Source of the DNA: Oscillospiraceae bacterium
Lineage (GTDB): Bacteria; Bacillota; Clostridia; Oscillospirales; Oscillospiraceae
Assembly (NCBI GenBank): GCA_015068495.1
Contig: SVKL01000010.1
Span: forward strand, 1-64,000
Length of the DNA stretch: 64,000 bases
Direction of reading: 5' to 3'
Below the pieces are notes generated by a model. That model was not told the origin of the DNA, did no database searches, and was given only the letters and a program-made list of their open reading frames with translations. The position numbers and the translations under genes were made by a program. Shown here in pieces: positions 45,843 through 55,817 of the stretch (its first letter is position 1; every line of letters starts with the position of its first letter).

Positions 45843-47735
45843 ATGAAAAAGAAGCTGGATATCGTTGCAATGCAAATTGACCTTGCACGACAGGTAGAAT
45901 CTATGCAGTACGTAAAAAGCTATATTGATTTTGCCAAGGAGAACGGCTGCAATACAGTCATTTTGTATTTGGAAGCCACCATTAAGGTGGAATGTGTTCC
46001 GTTCTTTCACGAGGACGAAACCTATTCTCCCGACGAGATCCGCGAGATTGTTGCCTACGGCAACGCAAATGGCATTGATATTATCCCTGCTGTGAACAAC
46101 CTGGGACATACTGAGTTGTTTCTGCGTCATAAAGAACTGGAGCATTTGTCCGAGTGTAAGGATTCAGAGATAGACGGCAGAGGTCTTCGTCCCGGCTTGG
46201 GCGATTGCGTCTGTGTGAGCAATCCGGAAGTGACTGAATTCTTTGATACATACTACCGTCAGGTTTTGGAGCTGTTTACCAGCCGGTATGTCAAAGCCGG
46301 TTTGGATGAGCCTTTTGATTTTGCGGTATGCCCCAGATGTACCGAGAGACTGAAAAACGGTGAAACCAAGGCAGATTTGTTCTATCAATATGTTATGCAC
46401 ACCTATGACCTGCTTAAGTCCCTTGGCAGAACGATGATGATGTGCGACGATTTCTTCGTCTATCTGGACATCGCAGCCAGACTGCCCAGAGACATCATTA
46501 TGTGCATGTGGAACTACGGCTTGGTGCAGGACGAAGTCCCCGGCCACTGGATCAACTGCATCAAGCGCGACTGGCTTAAGTACTATGATGAACTTGGTTT
46601 CCGTTATTTGGCCTGCGCTTATGCCAACAAGCGGGGAAGTTTGATCAATGTGGACAGCCTGACCCGCTATGCGGAGAAGTACCATCCTATGGGCATGGTG
46701 ATCACCGGTTGGGTCCGTACTGTCAATACCCACCTGTGTTCCTATCCTACCTATGCCTATGCCTGCAGACTGTGGAGCGGCCAAATCACCGAGCAAGACC
46801 GAATGAAGGTGTATACAGAATTTGTCGGCAGCCAAGAAGCAGCGGACATTCTGCTGAACGTCCACGGCAGCGGCGGCAGCTACCAGCCCAATAATCTGAA
46901 AATCTGTGAAAATTTCACCGCCGCCCGGTATAGCGGCCTACTGGTAGAAAAATTCGGCTTGGAGCGCTTGGGTGAGATTATCGACAAGATGGAAGATGGC
47001 CTGCAAAGGGATGTTTTGAAGGACATTTTTACATTCCGAGTGGATGGCTACTTAAGTATGTGCCAGCACAAGGTCTGCTTGGAAGCCTTCGATAATTATG
47101 AGTCCCGTCTGAGAAAACCGGCTTACTTCATCCGGCAGCTGGAAGAGATGAAGAAACTGAACCGCAAGGCATATGCCTACGGTCAGGAACTGTGGGAAAA
47201 GTACCGCCCGGGTATTAAATCCTTTGAAGATAAGTTTAATAAGCATTATTTGGGTAAGGAAAAGCGCTTTGATTCCATAATTGCCCAATTGCAGGAAAAT
47301 AAGCGCCACGGTGTGTTCTACGCAGATTGGATGCAGTACTGTGTTTACGGCACTCCCAGATTGATTATTGAAATCCATTACAAGGACAAGACCCTTGCAC
47401 CCACGGTGCACCGTACCAACGCAAAGGTGGTCGGCGGCACCAATACCGTCCGTATGGCTATGGAAAACAAGGCGGTTGACTATGTCTTATATACGCTCTA
47501 TGGAGAAGGCGCGGTATTCCCCGTCAACTTCCGCTACACCTACGGCGGCAAAAAGTATATTGCTTCCAGCATCACCAAAGTAGAGGGAGATGTGAAGGAT
47601 CTGAAGAAAGCCCTTACCAACGATACCCTCTGTGCAAAGATGGGTAGTGACGATGGTATGGCCCACTTTAATGATTTGGAATTCTCCAAGAGAAGACACA
47701 CGATTAAGGTGAAATTCAAAAGATTGAAAGGCTGA
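45843..47735 (+). CDS. GH20-like (beta-N-acetylhexosaminidase-related) protein, paralogue 1
   Basis: DE dyad in YVKAGLDEPFDFAVCPRC; TIM-barrel-like; about 630 aa; no signal peptide; NagB/NagA neighbourhood. Confidence 0.7.
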   Translation: MKKKLDIVAMQIDLARQVESMQYVKSYIDFAKENGCNTVILYLEATIKVECVPFFHEDETYSPDEIREIVAYGNANGIDIIPAVNNLGHTELFLRHKELEHLSECKDSEIDGRGLRPGLGDCVCVSNPEVTEFFDTYYRQVLELFTSRYVKAGLDEPFDFAVCPRCTERLKNGETKADLFYQYVMHTYDLLKSLGRTMMMCDDFFVYLDIAARLPRDIIMCMWNYGLVQDEVPGHWINCIKRDWLKYYDELGFRYLACAYANKRGSLINVDSLTRYAEKYHPMGMVITGWVRTVNTHLCSYPTYAYACRLWSGQITEQDRMKVYTEFVGSQEAADILLNVHGSGGSYQPNNLKICENFTAARYSGLLVEKFGLERLGEIIDKMEDGLQRDVLKDIFTFRVDGYLSMCQHKVCLEAFDNYESRLRKPAYFIRQLEEMKKLNRKAYAYGQELWEKYRPGIKSFEDKFNKHYLGKEKRFDSIIAQLQENKRHGVFYADWMQYCVYGTPRLIIEIHYKDKTLAPTVHRTNAKVVGGTNTVRMAMENKAVDYVLYTLYGEGAVFPVNFRYTYGGKKYIASSITKVEGDVKDLKKALTNDTLCAKMGSDDGMAHFNDLEFSKRRHTIKVKFKRLKG

Positions 47736-47746
47736 GGAGATCCCTT

Positions 47747-49636
47747 ATGAAAAAGAAACTGGATTTGATTGCACTGCAGATTGATTTGGCGCGGCAGAAA
47801 GAGTCCGTAGCCTACATAAAGCAGTACATTGATTTTGCAAAAGACAATGGCTATAATGCCGTGTTTCTCTATTTGGAAGCCACTGTTAAGGTGGCTTGCA
47901 CCCCGTTTTTTAATGAGGATGAATCCTATACACCGGATGAGATCCGGGAGATTGTTGCCTACGGCAATGCCTGCGGCATTGATATCATTCCCGCGCTGGA
48001 GAATTTGGCCCATTTGGAAAACTTCTTCCGCCACGAGGAGCTGTCCTTTATGTCGGAATGCAAGGATGCAAAGGTGGATGGCCGGGGCATTTTCTCCGGC
48101 TATGGCGACTGCCTGTGCGTGAGCAACCCCGAGGCGCTGGACTTTATGGATACCTACTATTCTCAGGTGATCCCCCTGTTTACCAGCCAATATGTCCACG
48201 CCGGTATGGATGAGCCCTTTGATTTTGCCGTATGTCCCAAGTGTACCGAGCGGTTAAATAACGGTGAGACCAAGAACGATCTGTTCTATAAGCATTTGAT
48301 GCGGACTTACAATTTGGTGAAGTCCTTCGGCAAGACCATGATGATGTGGGATGATTTCTTCCAGTATTTGAACGTGGTGGAAAGACTCCCCAGAGATATC
48401 ATTATGTGCACTTGGAACTACTCCTTTATTCAGGACGAAATCCCCGGTCACTGGCTCAACTGCATCAAGCGCGACTGGTTTAAGTACTATGATGAGCTGG
48501 GCTTTACCTATATCTTCTGCACCTATGCCAACAAGAGCGGCAGCCTGTTTAATGTAGACAGTCTCACCAACTATGCCGATAAGTACCACCCCATGGGTGC
48601 TTTGATGACTGCGTGGATTCGAACTACCAATACCTACCTTTGCTCCTATCCCACCAATGCCTACGCCGGCAGACTGTGGAGCGGCAGGATAAAAGAGCAG
48701 GACAGAGTGAAGGTGTACGCGGAGTTTGTGGGCAGTGAGGAAACAGCGAAGCTTTTGCTGAGCCAGAATGCTGCCAGCGGCAGCTATCAGCCCAACAATC
48801 TGGAAATTTGTGAGAATATTACCGGCGGCGGCTACAACGCAATTCTGTCCGCAGGCTATACAATGGAAAAACTGAAAGACATCCTGGATCATATGGAAGA
48901 GGGCTTCCAGAAGGATGTTTTGAAGGACATTTATTGCTTTAGAGTGTCCAGTTATCTGCCCCTTCTGCAGCACAGAATGGCATTGGAGGCTTTCGATAAT
49001 TACGAAACCCGCAATCAAAAGCCCGCCTATTTCGTAAAGCAGATCGAGAAGATGAAGGAGCTGAACCGGGAGGCCTATGGCTACGCCCAGCAGCTGTGGG
49101 CAAAGTACCGCGTGGGCATTAAATCCTTCAAAGATCAGTTTGATAAGCACTATTTGGGCAAGGAAAGCCGCTTTGACGGTATGATTGCCCAGCTGGAGAA
49201 GAAGGAAAAGCGCGGCGTGTTTTATGCCGAATGGATGCTTTACTGTGTTTACGGCACACCCAATGTCAGAGTGGAAATCTTCTATAAGGATAAGACCCTT
49301 CCGGCAACGGTGTATACCACCAATGCAAAAGTGGCAGGCGGTGTCAACACCATCCGTATGGCAATGGAAAACAAGCCTGTGGATTACGCGGTGTTCACCC
49401 TGTTCGGTGAGGGTGCGGTGTACCCGGTGAACTTCCGTTATACCTACGGCGGTAAAAAATATATCGCCTCCTCGGTAACCAAGCTTGCCGGTGATGTGAA
49501 GGACCTGAAGAAGGTGCTGACCAACGATACCCGCTGCGGCCAGATGGGCTGCGATGACGGCTATGCACACTTTAACGATATGCGCATTTCCAAAACAGAG
49601 CATAGTATTAAAGTGAAATTCAAGAGATTGAAGTGA
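47747..49636 (+). CDS. GH20-like protein, paralogue 2
   Basis: Highly similar to 45843-47735; DE dyad in YVHAGMDEPFDFAVCPKC. Confidence 0.7.
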   Translation: MKKKLDLIALQIDLARQKESVAYIKQYIDFAKDNGYNAVFLYLEATVKVACTPFFNEDESYTPDEIREIVAYGNACGIDIIPALENLAHLENFFRHEELSFMSECKDAKVDGRGIFSGYGDCLCVSNPEALDFMDTYYSQVIPLFTSQYVHAGMDEPFDFAVCPKCTERLNNGETKNDLFYKHLMRTYNLVKSFGKTMMMWDDFFQYLNVVERLPRDIIMCTWNYSFIQDEIPGHWLNCIKRDWFKYYDELGFTYIFCTYANKSGSLFNVDSLTNYADKYHPMGALMTAWIRTTNTYLCSYPTNAYAGRLWSGRIKEQDRVKVYAEFVGSEETAKLLLSQNAASGSYQPNNLEICENITGGGYNAILSAGYTMEKLKDILDHMEEGFQKDVLKDIYCFRVSSYLPLLQHRMALEAFDNYETRNQKPAYFVKQIEKMKELNREAYGYAQQLWAKYRVGIKSFKDQFDKHYLGKESRFDGMIAQLEKKEKRGVFYAEWMLYCVYGTPNVRVEIFYKDKTLPATVYTTNAKVAGGVNTIRMAMENKPVDYAVFTLFGEGAVYPVNFRYTYGGKKYIASSVTKLAGDVKDLKKVLTNDTRCGQMGCDDGYAHFNDMRISKTEHSIKVKFKRLK

Positions 49637-50781
49637 TTACGATGGTAAGAATTAAAAGTGATAAAATTATTGTAGGGGAGAGCCTGTTTGACGGCTATTT
49701 GTACATCCAAGATGGAAAAATTGTAAAAGTAAGCGCTGAGGAGTTACCTTGCGAGGAAGCCTATGACTACACAGGGCTCTATGTCAGCCCGGGCTTTATC
49801 GATTTGCACACCCACGGCGCCGGCGGGTATTCTTACTCCAACAGCTCTGTGGAGGAGATTATTGCAGCTTGTGATTTCTTCTTAAAACACGGCACCACCT
49901 GCGTGCTGCCCACCGTCACCACGGATGCATTTGCCGCTATGCGGGCATCTGCTATCAATGTGGAAAAAGCGATGGCAACCGGCAAGGTTCCCGGGGTGTA
50001 CGGCGTGCATATGGAAGGGCCCTACCTGTCCAAAAACCAGTGCGGCGCCCAGAATACTACCTTTATTACGCCTCCCGTTAAAGAGGATTATGAGGAGCTG
50101 ATTCTGAACCACAAGGATCTGATCAAGCGGTGGAGCTATGCCCCTGAGAATGATGCCAATGGTGAATTCTGCAAGTTTATCACCAGCCACGGTGTGACCG
50201 CTTCTGCCGGTCATACTGATGCAATCTATGACGAAATGAAGGTTGCGATTGCAAACGGCTGTAACAGCGTAACCCACCTGTACTCCTGTACCTCCACCAT
50301 CACCCGAGACCACGGCTTCCGTCGCCTTGGTGTGATTGAAACAGCGTATCTGGAGGAGGATATGTACGTGGAGATTATCGCCGACGGTAAGCACCTGCCC
50401 TACGACCTGATTCGGCTGATTCTGAAAAATAAGGGCAGTGACAGAGTTGCCTTGGTGACCGACAGTATGGCAATTGCCGGCACGTCAGTCAAGGAGGGTA
50501 ATTTGAGCGGCACAGAGTATATTGTGGAAGACAATGTGTGTAAGCTGAAGGACCGGTCTGCATTTGCAGGAAGCGTGGCAACTGCGGGTGACTTAATTCG
50601 GACAATGGTATTCGGTGTGGGCTGCAGCGTGCCTGAGGCAGTGAAAATGCTGACGAAAGTACCTGCCGAAATGCTGGGTGTGAACAAAGGTCAGCTTACA
50701 GAAGGCAAGGACGCAGATATCGTGGTGTTCGATGGGGACATCGCAATCAAGCAGGTTTTTCTTGCCGGTAAAAAAGTATAA
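49633..50781 (+). CDS. nagA: N-acetylglucosamine-6-phosphate deacetylase
   Basis: PGFIDLHTHGAGGYSYSNSS; HMEGPYLSKNQCGAQ; SAGHTDA; HLYSC; LVTDSMAIAG. Confidence 0.93.
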   Translation: MITMVRIKSDKIIVGESLFDGYLYIQDGKIVKVSAEELPCEEAYDYTGLYVSPGFIDLHTHGAGGYSYSNSSVEEIIAACDFFLKHGTTCVLPTVTTDAFAAMRASAINVEKAMATGKVPGVYGVHMEGPYLSKNQCGAQNTTFITPPVKEDYEELILNHKDLIKRWSYAPENDANGEFCKFITSHGVTASAGHTDAIYDEMKVAIANGCNSVTHLYSCTSTITRDHGFRRLGVIETAYLEEDMYVEIIADGKHLPYDLIRLILKNKGSDRVALVTDSMAIAGTSVKEGNLSGTEYIVEDNVCKLKDRSAFAGSVATAGDLIRTMVFGVGCSVPEAVKMLTKVPAEMLGVNKGQLTEGKDADIVVFDGDIAIKQVFLAGKKV

Positions 50782-50783
50782 AA

Positions 50784-50812
50784 AAGGGTGCGTTAGCACC
50801 CTTTTTGCGTTA
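50784..50812 (+). terminator. Terminator
   Basis: aaaaagggtgcgttagcaccctttttgc. Confidence 0.75.
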
Positions 50813-50931
50813 TTTTGCTCGCTTTTCGTACTATCTTTGCACAATACCAAAAGCATTGGAAAAATTGTTGACTTTTCCCTTTTGTATGCTATTATGCACG
50901 TAGAACAAAGTCCCGAAAGGAGCGTTCTGTT

Positions 50932-52818
50932 ATGAAAAACAAACTGAATTTAATCACCGTTCAGCTTGACCTTGCCCGGCAAAAAGAGAATCTGGAATTC
51001 ATAAAAAGCTACATCGATTTTGTTGCAGAAAATGGCTTTAATTCCCTTCGGTTGTACTTAGAGGCAACAGTGCGAGTGCCCTGTGCGTCCTTTTTCAATG
51101 AGGAGACCTCCTACTCTGAAGATGAGATTCGGGAGATTGTAGCCTACGGTAAGGAAAAGGGGCTGGAGGTGTTCCCAGCAGTGGAAAACCTTGCCCACTT
51201 GGAGCAGTTCCTTGAATATGACCAGCTGAAATTTATGGCTGAGTGCAAGGATATGACAAAGGACGGCAGAGGTATTCGGTCTACACCGGATTGCCTTTGT
51301 ATGAGCGAGCCGAAGGGCAGAGAATTCTTCGACACCTATTTTGCGCAGGTGGCGCAGCTGTTTGAAAGTGAATACTTTGAAGCCTGTATGGATGAGCCCT
51401 TTGATTTTATGGTTTGTCCCAAATGCAGAAAGCGACTGGAAAACGGGGAAACCAAGGAGGATATATTCCTTGAGCACGTCATACACACCAATGATTTACT
51501 GAAATCCTTGGGCAAAACTATGATTATGGCGGATGATTTCTTCCAGTATATGGACGTATCGGATCGGCTTCCCAGAGATATCATTATCGATTGCTGGAAT
51601 TATGACTATATCGATGACGAGCTGCAGGGGATGTGGACCAACCGGAAAAAGTGTGATTCTCTCCGCCGTTATGAGCAGCTGGGCTTCCAATACATATTCT
51701 CCACAAAAGCCTACGTGAATTCCTCTTTGTTTAACCACGAATCTATGACCAATTATGCCGATAAGTATCGCCCTACGGGTGCAATTGCTACGGTTTGGTG
51801 TCGGGCAGATAATTTCTACCAAGCCAGCTATCCGGTGATCGCCTATACAGGCAGAAACTGGAGCGGCAAGGCAACGACAGAGGACAGCCTGAAGATTTAT
51901 ACGGAATATTTGGGCAGTGAGGAAGCGGCAGACATTGTGCTGAATCTGAATAACGCAGACTCCACATTCCAACCTAACAATCTGGAAATCTGTGAAAACA
52001 GCAACGGCGCAAACTTCTATGCTGTCAACGGATTAAGCTATGCCCTGCGAAAGCTAAAGGCGATTGCCGACGGTATGGAGGATGGACCGCAGAAGGACAA
52101 CCTACTGTGCCTGTGGGACTGCAAGCTGGATGACTATTTAAGTGCCCGGCAGCATCAAATCTGCTTGGAGGCCTTTGATAACTATGAAACCCGCAGACAT
52201 AAGCCCGCTTACTTCATTCGTCAGTTTGAAGAATTAAAGGCGCTTAACCAAGTCGCCTATGACCACGGCAAAGCAATGTGGGCAAAGTACCGTCCCGGCA
52301 TTGTCTCCAACAAAGACCAATTCAACAGAAAATACCTTGGCAGAGCAAAGCGCTATGACGATTTAATTGCCCGGATTGAGAAAAATGAAAAGCACGGCGT
52401 ATTTTATGCCGAGTGGATGCTGCACTGCCAGTGGGGCACACCGAGAATTATTGTGGAAATCAACTACAAGGACAAGACCATTCCTGCCACCGTTTACAGA
52501 ACCAACGGTAAGGTGGGCAGATGCGTCAGCACCATTCGGTTTGCAATGGAAAACAAGCCTGTGGATAATGTGGTCTTTACAGTTCATGGCGAGGGCGCCA
52601 TCTATCCTGCCCATTTCCGCTATACCTGTGGCGGCAAGAAATATGTAGTTTCTTCTGTTACGAAGCTTGCCGGCGAAGCAAAGGATCTAAAGAAGATTCT
52701 GTTCAACGATACCCAGTTCGCAACCTTAGGCAATAACGACGGACAGGCGCATTTTGACGATTATATGGTATCGAAAACAGAACATAAGATTAAGCTGAAG
52801 TTCAAAAGATTTCGGTAA
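50932..52818 (+). CDS. GH20-like protein, paralogue 3
   Basis: Same architecture; DE dyad in YFEACMDEPFDFMVCPKC; own promoter TTGACT (50868-50873)..TATTAT. Confidence 0.7.
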   Translation: MKNKLNLITVQLDLARQKENLEFIKSYIDFVAENGFNSLRLYLEATVRVPCASFFNEETSYSEDEIREIVAYGKEKGLEVFPAVENLAHLEQFLEYDQLKFMAECKDMTKDGRGIRSTPDCLCMSEPKGREFFDTYFAQVAQLFESEYFEACMDEPFDFMVCPKCRKRLENGETKEDIFLEHVIHTNDLLKSLGKTMIMADDFFQYMDVSDRLPRDIIIDCWNYDYIDDELQGMWTNRKKCDSLRRYEQLGFQYIFSTKAYVNSSLFNHESMTNYADKYRPTGAIATVWCRADNFYQASYPVIAYTGRNWSGKATTEDSLKIYTEYLGSEEAADIVLNLNNADSTFQPNNLEICENSNGANFYAVNGLSYALRKLKAIADGMEDGPQKDNLLCLWDCKLDDYLSARQHQICLEAFDNYETRRHKPAYFIRQFEELKALNQVAYDHGKAMWAKYRPGIVSNKDQFNRKYLGRAKRYDDLIARIEKNEKHGVFYAEWMLHCQWGTPRIIVEINYKDKTIPATVYRTNGKVGRCVSTIRFAMENKPVDNVVFTVHGEGAIYPAHFRYTCGGKKYVVSSVTKLAGEAKDLKKILFNDTQFATLGNNDGQAHFDDYMVSKTEHKIKLKFKRFR

Positions 52819-52823
52819 TAAGA

Positions 52824-52860
52824 AAACCGGTGTATGATAAGCATACACCGGTTTTTTAAG
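52824..52860. terminator. Bidirectional terminator
   Basis: aaaaccggtgtatgataagcatacaccggtttttt. Confidence 0.8.
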
Positions 52861-53160
52861 TTAGGGTAAAAAGCAGTATAGCGCCAAGGTCAGCAGGGCG
52901 GTGCTTCGGTCCTCGGGTTTGTCGCCCGCCATAAGCAAAAGCAGCAGCACCACAATCAAATCACCGGTGTCAAAATCCTTCGGCAAAAGCTGCCGCAAGA
53001 AGCCGCCGATTGGGCTTGCCGGTGGCGGATGATGGGGTTGCGCAGGTGGGGGAGCCGGTGGCGGAAATGGCTGCTGCGGGCTTTGTCCGGTCCGGTGCGG
53101 CTCTTCTACGCGGTTTTTTCGGCGTGTCCCGTCCTGCTGCAGAACATAGCGATTATACAT
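52861..53160 (-). CDS. Hypothetical Pro-rich protein with hydrophobic C-terminus
   Basis: Tightly packed with the next two minus-strand ORFs; PPPAPPPAQPHHPPPASP linker, DLIVVLLLLLMAGD. Confidence 0.55.
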   Translation of the reverse strand: MYNRYVLQQDGTRRKNRVEEPHRTGQSPQQPFPPPAPPPAQPHHPPPASPIGGFLRQLLPKDFDTGDLIVVLLLLLMAGDKPEDRSTALLTLALYCFLP

Positions 53161-53164
53161 AACT

Positions 53165-53479
53165 TCACCTGCCTAAAAAAGCGGATGCCATACCTGCCAG
53201 CTTCGCCGCCCGCATGGCTTTCTCCAGTTTTTGAATTCGATTGCCACTTAAATAGGGGCCAAGGGCGTGTAGCAGCGCTTTCTGCTGGTTGTCGATTCCG
53301 GTCTTTCCAATGAAAGACGTGAGCTTTTGAATGGTAGCAAAGTCTAACTCCGGCGCAAAATCTGCCGACGGTGGATTTTCATTTTCCTCTGTTTGGAAAT
53401 TCTGCGCGATGGACATAATTTGCTGCATAATTTGGGGGTTGCCCAGTATTGCGCCCAACTGAGACTCCATATCCTCCAT
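53165..53479 (-). CDS. Hypothetical helical protein
   Basis: Overlaps upstream ORF end at 53479; same operon. Confidence 0.65.
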   Translation of the reverse strand: MEDMESQLGAILGNPQIMQQIMSIAQNFQTEENENPPSADFAPELDFATIQKLTSFIGKTGIDNQQKALLHALGPYLSGNRIQKLEKAMRAAKLAGMASAFLGR

Positions 53480-53706
53480 TACTTACCCCCCAGATCCTTT
53501 AGCAGTCGTTGCGCCTCCGGCGAGGAGAGCATCGTTTTCAGAGTTTGGGTGGCTTGGGAGTAATCTCCGGATTTTGCTTGGGTTACCGCTTGCTCCAGCT
53601 TGGTGTTGTCCCTCTGCTTGAGCATGGCAATCAACTGTTGCCCGGCAGGGCTTTTTGCCAAGCGCATAATTTCTTCCATAGAAAAATCCTGATTTTTTTT
53701 CTCCAT
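53479..53706 (-). CDS. Hypothetical small helical protein
   Basis: RBS aggaggcaatcatc before ATG; first gene of a three-gene operon. Confidence 0.65.
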   Translation of the reverse strand: MEKKNQDFSMEEIMRLAKSPAGQQLIAMLKQRDNTKLEQAVTQAKSGDYSQATQTLKTMLSSPEAQRLLKDLGGK

Positions 53707-53783
53707 GATGATTGCCTCCTGTCCAAATGCCTGTTATAATACTCTACAGATAGTATATGCACGAAGGAGACCGTAGGTGAACT

Positions 53784-54272
53784 ATGAAGGTGCTTGTTTT
53801 ATCGGATTCCCATTCCGCGCTGCGGTTTATGAGGAAATGCATAGAAAAAACAAAACCGGATGCCATTGTGCATTTGGGTGACTATTATGACGACGGCCAG
53901 ACGCTGGCGGAGGATTACCCCCATATCCCTGTGCATCAGGTTGCAGGCAATTGCGACAGATATCGCTGCCCCATCCACGCAAGAGAGCTTCTGTGCTATA
54001 ATCTGGGCGGTGTAATGACCTATATGACCCACGGGCACGGAGAAAGGGTAAAGTCCGGTATCGGTTACCTCGTAGCAGAAGCACGCCGCTGCGGGGCGCA
54101 GGTAGCCCTGTACGGGCATACCCACACACCGGATTGCCACAGGGAAGAAGACGGCCTGTGGGTTCTGAATCCCGGAAGCGCCGGCCACTCTGCCGGCATA
54201 TTGGAAACAGACGGGCAAACGGTAACAGCCTGCTATTTACTAACAGAAACAGATTTGGAGGATATGGTATGA
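53784..54272 (+). CDS. YfcE-family metallophosphoesterase
   Basis: LVLSDSHSALRFM; VHLGDYYDDG; VAGNCDR; MTHGHGERV; YGHTHTPDC; NPGSAG. Confidence 0.95.
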   Translation: MKVLVLSDSHSALRFMRKCIEKTKPDAIVHLGDYYDDGQTLAEDYPHIPVHQVAGNCDRYRCPIHARELLCYNLGGVMTYMTHGHGERVKSGIGYLVAEARRCGAQVALYGHTHTPDCHREEDGLWVLNPGSAGHSAGILETDGQTVTACYLLTETDLEDMV

Positions 54273-55039
54273 TTTTAACCATTGATGTAGGCAACACAAA
54301 TATCGTACTAGGCGGTGTCCGGGAGGATACCATTGTGTTTAAGGCAAGACTGCGTACCGAGGCAACCAAAACCTCAGACCAGTACTGTGTGGATTTGAAG
54401 ATACTGCTTGATATGCACAGGATAGCCCCTGAGGAGATTGAGGGGTGCATTATTTCCTCGGTGGTGCCGCAGGTGCTCAATTCCTTCCAGACTGCGATTA
54501 AAAAGCTGTTTGGAAAGACCTGTCTGGTGGTAGGCCCCGGCATCAAGACCGGTTTGGATATACGGGTAGAAAACCCCGGTCAGACCGGCGCTGACCTTGT
54601 GGTGGCAGACGTGGCGGCGCTGCGGGAGCATAAGCCGCCTCTGATTGTGATTGATATGGGCACAGCCACAACGATGTCTGTGCTGGATGCCAAAGGCGCA
54701 CATATCGGCGGCTGTATTATTCCGGGTGTGCGGATTTCTATGGACGCCCTTACAGACAAAACGGCATTGCTCCCAGGCTTGCAGCTGGATCAGCCCAAAC
54801 AGGCCATCGGCAGAAACACGGTGGATGCTATGCGCTCCGGTATTATGATGGGCACTGCCTGTATGCTGGATGGTATGGTCCAGCGAATGGAACAGGAATT
54901 AGGTGCGAAAACCACAGTGATTGCCACCGGCGGCATTGCAAAATTCATTGTGCCTCTGTGCAAGACACCTATGATTTACGATAAGGACTTGCTGATTAAG
55001 GGCTTGGCCACCCTCTATCGGGAAAACGAGAAAAAGTAA
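54269..55039 (+). CDS. coaX: Type III pantothenate kinase
   Basis: MILTIDVGNTNIVLGG; NPGQTGADLVVADVAAL; VIDMGTATTMSVLDAKGAHIGGCIIPG; start taken at 54269, not the upstream ORF start. Confidence 0.96.
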   Translation: MILTIDVGNTNIVLGGVREDTIVFKARLRTEATKTSDQYCVDLKILLDMHRIAPEEIEGCIISSVVPQVLNSFQTAIKKLFGKTCLVVGPGIKTGLDIRVENPGQTGADLVVADVAALREHKPPLIVIDMGTATTMSVLDAKGAHIGGCIIPGVRISMDALTDKTALLPGLQLDQPKQAIGRNTVDAMRSGIMMGTACMLDGMVQRMEQELGAKTTVIATGGIAKFIVPLCKTPMIYDKDLLIKGLATLYRENEKK

Positions 55040-55042
55040 GCG

Positions 55043-55198
55043 TTACAGTACCATCAAAAGCAGCAAGACGGCGCCGATTCCAAGACCGCTGGCAGCCATT
55101 AACAGCGAATCCAAAAGCTTTTGGATTATTTCGCGGCGTGTGGCGGCGTTGGGATAGGGAAGGGGTCGACAATTGGATTTACAGACAGCAGTTTTCAT
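55043..55198 (-). CDS. Putative 51-aa single-TM small protein
   Basis: MKTAVCKSNCRPLPYPNAATRREIIQKLLDSLLMAASGLGIGAVLLLLMVL with aaggagg RBS; below ORF-track cutoff. Confidence 0.55.
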   Translation of the reverse strand: MKTAVCKSNCRPLPYPNAATRREIIQKLLDSLLMAASGLGIGAVLLLLMVL

Positions 55199-55352
55199 AA
55201 ATATTCCTCCTTGAATTTATCTTATGCTGTCAGTATAAAGGAATATAAGTCCAAAAAAGCGGACTAAATCACGGTGTCGAAAATTGTCCTTGCAAGCAAG
55301 GGCACATCGTGGTAAAATAGTGGTTGAGAAAATCGCCGATAGGAGGTGGAGT

Positions 55353-55754
55353 ATGGGGATTTCGCAAAGCTGGGAACGTTTTACCCAAAAGAAAGGCGTA
55401 CAAAAAGTCATTACGTTTTTTAAGCAGGTTGGAATCGTACTGGGCTTGACGGGAAAATGGACCTACCGGATTCGCAGCTTGGTGCTGGCAATTCCGGTGT
55501 TTATCTACGCAGGCGCATTGGCAATCCGCAATGCCCGCTTGCTTCCGGAGATGGTCGGCGTAAACATTCTGGCAAACGGGGAATATCAGTGGTTGGTTGC
55601 CCGGAGCGCTGTGGTGATGATTCCCTTTGGTATCACGGTGTTGTGCCTGCTGCTGATGCTCTGCTCCAAAAAAGTCCTCTATCCGTGGCTGATCAGCGTC
55701 TTTTCTTTGGCGCTGCCCTATGTGGTATGGCTGACGAATAATTTGCCCACTTAA
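55353..55754 (+). CDS. Hypothetical membrane protein
   Basis: RBS aggaggtg before ATG at 55353; three hydrophobic segments. Confidence 0.7.
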   Translation: MGISQSWERFTQKKGVQKVITFFKQVGIVLGLTGKWTYRIRSLVLAIPVFIYAGALAIRNARLLPEMVGVNILANGEYQWLVARSAVVMIPFGITVLCLLLMLCSKKVLYPWLISVFSLALPYVVWLTNNLPT

Positions 55755-55786
55755 AAAGGTGCGTGTGATTCAGCACGCACCTTTCC
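55755..55786 (+). terminator. Terminator
   Basis: aaaggtgcgtgtgattcagcacgcacctttcc. Confidence 0.75.
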
Positions 55787-55817
55787 TTTGAAATCAGTTT
55801 ATACAGGAGTGTTTTTT

